From an uncultured Clostridia bacterium (lineage in GTDB: Bacteria; Bacillota; Clostridia; Christensenellales; UBA1242), in assembly GCA_934776915.1 (NCBI GenBank), contig CAKVNA010000013.1, positions 1 through 12,135 on the forward strand: a stretch of DNA of 12,135 nucleotides. Reading direction: 5' to 3'. Within the stretch, counting starts at the first letter, position 1. Each line of letters begins with the position of its first letter. Shown piece by piece: positions 1 through 9,600 of the stretch. The position numbers and the translations under genes were made by a program. The notes beneath the pieces are model-generated. The model was not told the origin of the DNA, made no database searches, and was given only the letters and a program-made list of their open reading frames with translations.

Positions 1-95
1 AAAATGGAGTAGGCATAGCGTTGTGCTGTTTTTCTGCCCACCCCCGGAAGGCACATAAATGCCCCAACCAATTTTTCAATAACCTGTTCTTCCAT
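1..95 (-). CDS. recR: RecR recombination-repair protein, N-terminal fragment (gene runs off the left edge)
   Basis: Reading leftward from the ATG at 95-93, the frame gives 31 codons beginning MEEQVIEKLVGAF and containing LPGVGRKTAQRYAYSI. This is the N-terminal helix plus the helix-hairpin-helix segment typical of RecR (family form: L-P-G-[IV]-G-x-K-[ST]-A-x-R). RecR works with RecO and RecF in the cytoplasm, loading RecA at single-stranded gaps; its zinc-finger and Toprim domains would lie beyond the window. The start is well defined. An in-frame TGA sits five codons upstream, and the next in-frame Met (codon 14) would cut into the conserved motif. There is no Shine-Dalgarno sequence ahead of the ATG, but there is a strong promoter six bases away. 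The gene lies 46 bases after the stop of the giant beta-helix gene, on the same strand. Identification rests on this short segment only, but the motif is distinctive. Confidence 0.9.
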   Translation of the reverse strand, partial: MEEQVIEKLVGAFMCLPGVGRKTAQRYAYSI

Positions 96-101
96 ATTGT
101 T

Positions 102-130
102 ATTATATCACAAAGTTAAGAATAATGCAA
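102..130 (-). promoter_or_regulatory. Sigma-70/SigA-type extended -10 promoter for recR, possibly leaderless
   Basis: On the minus strand, TATAAT (107-102) is a perfect -10 box preceded directly by TGA (110-108), which makes an extended -10 of the TG-n-TATAAT form. Exactly 17 bases upstream is TTGCAT (130-125), which shares TTG with the -35 consensus. The -10 ends six bases before the recR ATG at 95, so the expected transcription start falls on or within a base or two of the ATG. That would give a leaderless or nearly leaderless mRNA, in agreement with the lack of a ribosome-binding site. The -35 lies 11 bases past the stop codon of the giant gene. AT-rich DNA produces such boxes by chance, but extended -10, spacing and position all agree here. 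Confidence 0.72.
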
Positions 131-141
131 AGGGAAAGTTA

Positions 142-609
142 TTAACTATCAGTTCCATTTCGTCCATCAGTCCCCTTAGGCATTGGATTGTTGAAATCTC
201 TGTCACCATACAAACTTGAACTTGCAGGATCAGGTTCTCTCACAATATAACTTCCACTATCGCCAGCCATTGTTTGCGTATTCCACTCTTTATTCACATT
301 TACTTTATTCCAATTCGCTAAACATGCGACTAAGTTGCTATCAGAACCAATATTACGGACTAATTTTCTTCCGTTATTCCAGTTCCCAGTCGTTTTCTTA
401 GTAGTCGTATAACTATAGAATCCAATTTTGCCATTATATGTTTCTGAAGAACCGGATACCTTTATATCCCTTTCATGATAGAATTCTGCATCGTACCACT
501 CTGCATTATGCCAAGTTGCCCACCACTTTGATGTAAGGCTATATTTCCAGCGGGTAGTGAATTTATATACTTTTGAAGTACACGCCATGTAATAATAGTA
601 TATTAAGTA
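142..609 (-). other. C-terminal aromatic-rich tail, unrecognised
   Basis: Residues 3837-3991 begin with YLIYYYYMAC and contain TTRWKYSLTSKWWATWHNAE. By hand count there are 8 Trp in these 155 residues, against 8 in the 3,836 residues before. Glycine turns are absent, two Cys sit 86 residues apart (3846 and 3932), and basic plus aromatic residues dominate until about 3950. The last 35 residues or so (REPDPASSSLYGDRDFNNPMP and beyond) are polar and Pro/Gly/Asp-rich, so probably unstructured. No LPxTG, hydrophobic helix, SLH, GW, choline-binding or Por-type pattern is evident. The composition would suit a compact beta-rich domain for anchoring, carbohydrate or wall binding, or multimer formation; this is inference only. 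Confidence 0.7.
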
Positions 610-3600
610 TTTTTGTGGGAAGATGTTTACATTGCCGTTGATATAATTATTTGCAACAAGAGTTGTATCGAATTTCTCTTTAAATTCGAACCACGATGCA
701 CCTCGAATACTATTTGCTCCGCTGACCTCAAGTTTTGAAACAGTGCCAGTGACAAAAATAGCAAAATTATTTGAATCTTCTGAAGTTTTTCCTGCACATA
801 ATTGACTGCCACCAGTTATGCTGATTGAAGCGTTGCCCGAGATATAAACACCGTTTGAAGTAGAACCATCGTAGTTTACAAAATTTTCTTTGCCTTCTAT
901 TTCACTATAGTTAATGCTATTTGAAGTCGTCCCACCCTCATTATTTGCAATTTGTGCGCCGCTTGTCATGGTCAAAGTGCTGATGCCGCCGTTTTCATTT
1001 GGTGTGAGGAATGCTCCGCCACCAAGTTGGTTTGCTGAGTTGTTTTGAATTTTTGCACTGGAGCCGCTCATTGTCAGGCTGCCTTTAACATACACGCCGC
1101 CGCCATTTGCTTCGGTTTTGTTGTTCTCGATGACCCCATATACTGTGAGGTCGCCGTTTGAATACACACCGCCGCCGTTTGAGTCTGCCGTATTCTCAGA
1201 CCCAACATAGCCGCTTATTGTTCCACCTGCTGCAAGATACAAAGCACCGCCAGAAATTGTTGCATGGTTGCTGTGGGCTGTTCCGCTGAAAGTTATGTTT
1301 GCTGCTGCATAGACTGCACCACCTTTTGAGGCTTGAAGTTCGCTGAGAGTGCCACCTATTGTCGAGTTGCCCGCTGTCACATAAATTCCGCCACCGTTTT
1401 GTGCCGCTGGAGTTGAATCGCCCTTAATTACCCCTGTGAATGTAAATTTGCTTGCTGCGTAAATTCCACCACCGTCTGAAGTTGCTGTGTTGCCTTTGAA
1501 GTAACTGTTGACTGTGACCCTTGAAGTTCCCTCTGCAATATACATTCCGCCGCCATTTGAAGTTGCAGTGTTGTTCATAATTGCATGATTTTCATCGTTG
1601 CCACTGAAATTCCATGTTACAGAGCCATTAAGATACACACCGCCGCCTTGGGCTGCTGTATTTCCAAGGATTGAGTAGTTCTGAGTTCCATTGTCATTGG
1701 CTGTGCCGCCATTCATGTAAAGTCCGCCACCACCAGCATTCGCACCATTATATTTAATGTTTCCACCAAGGAGGTTGAATGTGCCACCATTTACATACAC
1801 ACCACCGCCATTATCTGTTGCATAGTTGTAACTTATTATGCTACTTGCAGCCTGCATTGTAAATTCACCGCCAGCATCAACATACACACCGCCGCCATTT
1901 ATTGCTTTGTTGGAGAAGTTATCCTTGTTTGCTGCGGTTCCTGCTGTTACACCGATTGAGCCACCGCTTAAAATGAACTTTCCGCCACCAACATACACCG
2001 CTCCGCCTTTTACAATAGAGGTTGAGCCGTCAGATGTGTATTGATGTTCTTTCATTGTGCCAGCGCCGAATTCTGTTTCGCCACCCATTGTTGCAACTAC
2101 ACCACCGTTTTGGGCTTTGTTGTTTGTGAAGTTTGCTTGAATTTTCACTGTGCCGCTTGCCACATAGATTGCACCGCCATTGCCGCCACGGGCTTCGTTT
2201 TGTGTGAAATTGACTTTTTCTGAGTTATTGATATTGACCTCTCCACCAGCAACTGCCAATGCTCCGCCGTTGACTGAGTAGTTATCACTGAATTTGATAT
2301 TTGACGTCTTGTCATCTCCGCTGCCAATAGCCAGACTGCCGCCACCAACTGCGATAGCACCACCCATGTTGTCAGTGTTCGTGTCGGTGTAGTTTACTGC
2401 AACAGTTCCAGCTTTGTCATCAAATCTCTTGCCGAACAAGCCTGCATTGATTGTTGTTGAGCCAGAGGTGTAAATTGCACCGCCCATGTTGTTTGCTTTG
2501 TTGGATACGAAGATTACACCTGTGCCACTTACAGGTCCAATTCTTTTCTCTAGTGTACCATCTGATGTAGAAACTGATATATAATCTGATATATAATCTG
2601 AGTTAACACCACTTATTTTAAGTGTGCCAGTGTCAGTTGTGTAGATTGCACCGCCCTTGTCGCTTGCTGCGTTGTTTCGGAACAAGATTGCATTTGCAAA
2701 AGTGCCAGTTTTTGTGTTGCTACCGTCGGACACTGTATATTCTGCTTTGCCATTGACGCTTTCAATGTTAACTGTGCCGTGATTTGCAATGCCGCCGCCC
2801 TTTGGAGCGAAGTTGAAGTTGACCACGCCGCCCTTTAGGTTGAATGTTCCGCCCGCTGCGACATACACACCGCCACCCTCGACACCCGCAGAGTTGTAAG
2901 CCTTACGGTGTAAATTCATGTAGTAATATTCCGTGCCGCCTTCCCTTGTGCCATAAGCATTGTATTCTATTTTTCTTATTGGAGATGTAACTTCCATTGT
3001 TCCCGCTATTGCAAATGAATCATATTCTCCGTTTTTAAGCTTATCGCTGTGGCCGATAATTCCGTTTGTAAGTTCAAGAGTTGCACTCTTGTCCACATAA
3101 ATTCCACCGCCATACTCTGAGGCATCATTGTATGCTATTTGCACATATTTCAATTTAATAGTATTACCGCCCACATTAATAGTATTACCGCCCACAAACA
3201 ATGCACCGCCGTTTTTGGCTATGTTATTTTCGATAGCCACTGAAATGTCAAAAGGTTGAGCAGAGTCAGCCCCAACGCCGACCAAATACAGACCGCCGCC
3301 GTTTTCTGCTTCGTTGTAGGAGATTGTGCCGCATGTCAGTTGGACATTGCACTCCTCGCCATTGAATGAGAGGTTTGCATACACACCGCCGCCATTGGTT
3401 GCACTGTTGCCATAACTTTTAACTGTTACAAATTCATTGCTTTCTTCACTACTTTTATCTGTAAGGAATGCTCCGCCGATTGTGCCGCCAGTCATTGTAA
3501 AGTATCCACTAGCTTCAACACCTACACCACCACCTTTGTCGGTTGCAACATTGCTTGAAATGTTGCCGCCAGTCATTGTGAATGTGCCGCCGTTGCCAAC

Positions 3601-6600
3601 ATACACACCACCACCAATTTGTGATATATTGCCATCTATTGTTCCGCCTGTCATTGTGAATGTGCCACCACCAACATACACGCCACCGCCTTTGTAGCCA
3701 TTTAATTCTTCTCCTGTTTTGCCTTTGTTTGAGCCAGAGATTAAGCCACTTTGCAACTTAAAGATTGTGTCTTCTACCATATAGACACCGCCACCATTTG
3801 TGGCATTGTTGTCAGAGATTTTTGCTCCGTTGATAGTGACCGCCGCACCACTGACATAAAGTCCACCGCCATTAGTTGCTGTGTTGAGGGAAATTGTTAC
3901 ATTTGAGTCAAGGACAAGTGATGGTTTATTTTCTTTATCCTTGTATATATTTGAATTTTCAATACACAAGCCACCACCATTTGATGTTGCAGTGTTGTTT
4001 AAAATTGTAACATTGCCGCCAAATGTAAGTTTGCCGCTTTCGGTTAGATAAATTCCGCCGCCATTTGCTGCAATATTGTCCGAAATTTGAACACCGTTTT
4101 GTAATTTAACTTTGCCGCCTGCAACATACAAGCCGCCGCCGTTTCCAGTTGCAGTGTTACCAGAAATGTTGGTTTCAAGTGTCAAAGTTCCGCCCAAAAC
4201 AAACACGCCACCACCATTATTTGTTGCTATGTTGCCCGACAATGTGACATAGTTTGGAATGGTCAATTCGCCGCTTACAAGATAGATTGCACCGCCGGTT
4301 GCTGCTCTGTTGCCCGTAAGTGTAACTTCGCTGTTTGTGCTTGTTGCTGCAAAATTTACTTTTGCATTTTCAACATACAACGCTCCACCTTTTGCGGCTG
4401 TGTTGCCAGTGATAGATGAGCCTTTGATGTTAAGAGTTGTGGAACTTCCAACCGCTTTGATTGTTGCGTCTTTAACCTTGTTTTCTTTGATTGTGACATC
4501 TGTTAAGGTTGCTTCTGTTTTGTTGTCTTCGCCGTCAGAACTCAAGTTGAAGATTGTTTCTGTGTCATCATATGAGCCGCTGATTGTTGTGTTTGAAATA
4601 TTGACCGTTGCTTTTGAGAATACCTTGTCGCCATTATCTTTAACTATTGTTTCCGAAGTTGCCGAAACGATGTTTGTTGCTTGGACATTCTCTATTGTGC
4701 TATTTTTGATAGTTAGGCTTGCATTTTCTACTTCAAACAAGTTGCCTTGAGGGTTTAGGTTTTGAATTGTCACTTTGTCTGCCGTCAAACTGCCGCCCGT
4801 GAGTTTTGCCACTGAAATATTGCCGCTGTCGAATGTAACATTGGTTATAGATATACTTCCGTTTTGCACTTCGACAACTGGAGCAGCATTGCCCTTGAAG
4901 GTTATGTTTTCAAGCACCAATTCGCCTTGTTGAACGGTGAGCCATTGGCTTGAGAGGTCAAGGTTGACAGTTCGTTTAACATCATAAGTAAACACATGTT
5001 TGTTTCCATTCATAGAATGTTTTGCTGATTTGATTGTGACTTTGTTCCCGCCGCTAAGAGTTACGCTGGCATTTGTTGAAATTTCGTTTTCTCCTATTAT
5101 AAGCACAACATAATTGTAGCCTTCTGTCTTGCCGGTCGCAGCACTTATTGCACTGCTCATGCTTTCGTAGAATCTGCCCGAATTTTTATCATTTTCAGTA
5201 TGCACATAGAAGTTTCTGTCTGCAATGATTATATCGTTGCCGTTTAAGATAAAGCAATATACGCCCTCATTTGAGTCCTTGCCTTCAAAGATGTCTTCCA
5301 AGAGGTCGCCTGGTTTTGATTTGAGGTCGTTTAAATAAGAAGCGACTACTCTGTTGTGTTCGGTTGCAAGGATAGGGCTTGTGATTGTAATCTTTTGATT
5401 TGTATAGTTATATGGCTTGTCAATTCTAATTTTGGCAAGGTTGCCCTCTACAAGTTGAAGATAAATTGCGTCACTTATCTTAATATTTCCCGACAAATAC
5501 TCATCATCGCCACCAGCGTTGAAAGTCATTGCTGTTCCCTTTGATTGTTCGGAAAGATATATTCCAGCGCCGTATTTTGCAGTGTTAGAATTTTCAGGGT
5601 TGCCCTTGTCGCCCAACTGAAGCATGCGGACTTCAATTTGAGAGGAAGTGGAATTTGCACCATAGTCCACATAAATTGCTCCGCCCATGCCAGTGTCGGC
5701 ATTTGCTGAATTTTTGAACATTTGAAGATAGGTTTCGTCTGTTCCTTCAAAACGACCTATTGAGTCGCAGAAGTAAATTCCGCCGCCGTTTGTGGCTGTG
5801 TTGCTTAAAATCTTGCCGCCAGTGAATGTTGCCGCAGCCCGTGCTACTTTGATTTGGGTTGTAAACAGTGTTCCAACTTTTACCCCTATAGCTTCACCTT
5901 CTGAATTCTTATCTTTAACATATTTCATTCCATTTAGGAACATTCCGCCGCCCATGCCTGTGGCTGTGTTGCTTGAAATTTCGCCGCCGGACATGTTTAG
6001 ATATGTTTCATAATAAGATGTTGTAACTATATTGTTTTCTTCGCTTGCATTTTCGCTGCTTGAGTTGTTGGTTTCATTTACTGCTTTGCCGTTTATATAC
6101 ACGCCGCCGCCTTTTGTGGCTGTGTTACTTGAAATATTGCCGCCAGTGATGTTTACATTGCATGAAGTGTCTGCATATAGTCCGCCGCCATAAGTTGCAT
6201 AGTTTCCTGAGATTGTTCCGCCACTTATTGTGACTGTTGACCCTATTGCATACACCGCTCCGCCAAACTCTGCCGCACCTTTTGAAATTTTGCCGCTTGT
6301 CATTGTAAATGTGGAATTTTCGACATACACAAGTCCGCCACGAATTCCAGTTCTTACGCTTGAAGCAGAAGTTGCCTCACCCATGAGTTCCGCCACATTG
6401 TTTTCTTCGCTTGCATTTTCACTGCTAGCGATGATAACATGAGAATCATTTTTTACCAAAACAATGCTTCCATTTTGTATTGAAGATTTACTTGTTATTT
6501 TAAGATTGCTGCTCAATGTGAGGGTTGCCCCGTTATCAACAACAAAAACATTTCCTTCAAACTGCGAGCCAGTATCTACGACAATTTCTATCACGCCGCA

Positions 6601-9600
6601 GCCGCCTGTGCCATACACTGCCTCAAAGTCGCTGTCATAGCCTATTGTTGCTGATTGAGTGACACCAAAGCCTAGTAGGCTAACCGTTTGAGTGAATTTA
6701 ACATTACCCTTTGCAGATATAACAACATTTGGTCTTGTGAGGTTAATTGTTTCAGAAATCACATAATCTCCCTCATTTGCAAGCACAAGATATTTTGAAT
6801 AGCCGTCATCAAGAATAACAAGGTCTGCCAAAGCACCTTCTAATGTTTCGCTTTCTGCATAAAGAATATCACTGCCGTTTTTCTTGCCATAGACTTGGAA
6901 GTTTTGAGCCCTTAAATCAGCGTGGTTGCCGTTTGTTTCATCGATTATCGCCTTAAGTCCAAAGCCAGAGCTAATGTCCAAATTGAAGTAGTTTATATAT
7001 GCCTTTCCAGTGTCAATTTGGTCATTTGGCATAAATTGCAAAATCTTGTCATTTACACCGAACTTGCCTTCTTCAAGATAGACCTTTATTCTTTTCATGG
7101 TCATCTTTGTAACATTTTCAGTTTCATTCTTTGTGCTTCTGAAAAGAGGAGTATCTTGGCTGTCTGCGGCTGTCTTTATGCTGACAAATGACTTGTTGTT
7201 CAAGATGTGAATTCCATCAGAAATATAGTCAATGTCGCCAGATAACACAAGCCCCGATTTGACTTCAAGTTCATTATCCCCCGGTTTGCTTTGTGTTGTG
7301 TCTGAAATTGCAATGGTTGCATTGTCGCCGTTTGAAATTGTGTTAGCGTTTTCACCGTTTGCAATATCCAGAACGCCACCCGCAACGGAAAGTCCTGCAC
7401 CAACAGTGGAGCCGTCTTGAAGTGTGTTGCCTGTGACCGTTACACCTTTGAGAGTTGTTGTGCCGTCAATGGTGTAAATTGCACCGCCGCCTGCTTTTCT
7501 TGCTGCTGAGTTGCCAGTTATCTGACTTCCAACAAATTCAACTTCGCCGCGAACAACATATATTGCACCGCCTACGCCTTGTGAGGTGTTCCCAGAGAAT
7601 GTTGTTTTGTTTTCGTTGACCTTTGTTGTGCCACCGAGCACTGCAAGCGCACCGCCGTAACTTCCTGCCGAGTTTAAAGACATAGTGCTTTCTTTAACTT
7701 CCAAAGCACCATATGACACAATCGCCCCGCCAACGGTTGCAATGTTTTCTCTAAATGTGCTTTGGGAAATTGTCAATTTGCCGCCCGTTGCAACATACAC
7801 GCTGCCGCCGTTTATGGCTTCGTTGCCAGTCAAAGAGCAACTATCTATCATTTCCACATTGCCGCGTTCTACATAAATCGCACCGCCGTTTGTGGTCTTT
7901 CTGCCCTCCGACTTGCCGTTTGTTTCAAATTTTGTTGAAGTTGTGAGAGTTGCTTTGCCAGAGCCAAACGCAAAGTAGCAAGCCCCGCCGCTTTCTGTTG
8001 CATAATTTGCTTTGAATGTTGCTGTGGTTGCTGTGACAATGGCAGATTCACAAGCAAACAACGCTCCACCTAGTTTTGCAGTGTTGCCTTCAAACCAGTT
8101 CTTCTCGGTGGTTCCGTTTGTTGTGCTGATTTCGCTTGTTTTGTTCAAGTTCAAACTTCCGTTTTCAACATAAATTGCACCGCCATATCCGTTTGTGGAG
8201 TTTGAGATGAAGTTTGTGAATTTGACATCATAATAATTGCTTGAGTTGAGATAAATTGCCCCACCATAAGCCACCGCACCTGAGCCAGCGGTTGCACTAT
8301 TGTTTTTAAATGTCACATCGTTTGTTCTAAGAGCACCTTGTATTTCAACTGCAACTGCGCCGCCTTTTTGTGCCGAGCAATTTGAAATGCTAGAGGAGTC
8401 GATTCTAACTTCTCCGTTTGCCGAATAAATTGCACCACCCACTTTGGCTGAGCCGCCTCTTATTGTGGAATTTGTAATTGTAACAGTTCCACCCGCTTGA
8501 TAAATCATTCCGCCGTTGCCATTTGCCGAACAGTTATCAAATGTTGAATTGTCAACGACAACTTCGCCATCTTTCATCCAAATTACGCCGCCAAAGCCCA
8601 AGGCTGATGCGTCAAAGCCTTCGTCTTTAACAGAAATCATGTTGTTGATATAGAGTTGGTCTGCCTTGGAGTTTTGGACTGTTGTTTCGTTTGAAAGTTT
8701 GAGTGTTCCGCCAGAAACATAGAACATGCTAGCACTTACGCTGCTGCTGTTTTTGTTGCCTTCCAAAATCATTGGGTGGCAAGCCGTGCCAAGTTTTAAG
8801 TTGTGTGCTTTTAGGAAGTCTTCCGAGAGGGTTGTAAACTCCAGACTGCCTTTTACAACAAACATAAAGTCTTGATAGCTGCTATCCCTTAAGACAACTG
8901 CTCCGTCTGCATTTTCTCTGCAATCGACAAGAACAATATCTTTGCTCTTTGCAACTTTAACGGTGTTTCGCGAGTTTATAACTTGCCTACGGAAAAGTCC
9001 AAAGTAAGTTTTTTCATTGTCTTTTGCTTGCTCAATGGCATCGTTTATTGACGCATACATTTTGTAGTTGCCGTTTTCGTCTGCTTTGAGCGCTCGGATA
9101 ATTCCCGCCATGGCATAAATGTCTTTGTCTTGCTTTGTAAACACGATGACATCAGAGTCAAACTTGCCCGCTCCTGCAAAATCTCTGCTTGCAAATGTAG
9201 CAACTTTGATTTGAGCGTTGTCGCCAAGTTCTTCTTCCATAACAATATAAATCTTGCTATGCTTGCTAGAAATATATTTGTCTTTAACATTTATAATTGC
9301 TTTTGTGGACAAGAACACTCTGTCTGAAATTTTGGCTGCATTGTAAACAGTTAGTGAATTGGACTCCACCGCTTCTTGTTCGCCCAGAGCATTGACTTTT
9401 GTTGCTCCAGCGACAAATATTCCAGCGTAGTCTTGATTATTTGTTGACCAGTTGCCAAATATTCTTCCGCCAAAGAGTTCAACATTTGAACCAGTTGCAA
9501 CATACATTGCTCCACCTTTATCTGACACCACATTATTTTCCAATGTTCCGCCATAAAGTTTGAGAGCCTTATCCACATAAATTCCGCCGCCCAAAGTTGC

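Larger units (their letters stand above)
610..5214 (-). other. Beta-helix module 4, the largest (residues about 2302-3836)
   Basis: The cap SGRFYESMSSAISAA (from residue 2313) is followed by strands YVVLIIGENEIS and KVTIKSAKHSMNG. The first 250 residues or so have beta-helix strand patterns (VVEVQNGSISITNVTF, ASLTIKNSTIENVQ) but none of the Pmp-type glycine turns. About 36 such turns then follow, from GGALYVEN to GGGAFLTP, mainly GGGVYV and GGGIYV. One cluster repeats F-T-M-T-G-G three times (nucleotides about 3491-3666). The end, SNGVYISGNASISITGGSQL to the GNVNIFPQK segment, lacks turns and leads into the tail. With about 1,535 residues it is roughly twice the length of modules 1 and 2, which suggests growth by added turns or fusion of two helices. 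Confidence 0.8.
5215..6885 (-). other. Beta-helix module 3 (residues about 1745-2301)
   Basis: This is the shortest helix module. Its cap reads ESETLEGALADL (from residue 1755) with following strands KYLVLANEGDYVIS and NVVISAKGNVKF. A region of about 130 residues follows, with the segment TGGCGVIEIVVDTGSQFEGN. There are only about eight glycine turns, starting at GGLVYVEN, and they are broken by long hydrophilic insertions: two copies of SSENASEENN (residues 1898-1907 and 2020-2029) and a segment reading KDKNSEGEAIGVKVG. The closing rungs run from GNIKISDAIYLQLVEGN to YCFILNGNDIIIADR. Confidence 0.78.

Noticed and set aside
250..264. GDSGS in the tail (residues 3952-3956), similar to the GDSG motif around the active Ser of chymotrypsin-like proteases.
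   Set aside because: No matching catalytic His or Asp context or protease fold pattern is visible in the 155-residue tail, and the motif lies at the edge of a polar, probably disordered end. A chance match is more likely.
2578..2597. TATAAT-like sequences on the plus strand within the 12-bp tandem repeat, as a possible antisense promoter.
   Set aside because: There is no clear -35 element and nothing coherent to transcribe on the plus strand. The match follows from AT-rich repeat sequence inside a coding region.
4310..4750. Plus-strand open frame of 146 codons opposite module 4.
   Set aside because: Its product is the Val/Leu/Ser-rich complement of the minus-strand Thr/Asn/Lys codons, with no ribosome-binding site or family signature. 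It is a shadow of the giant gene.
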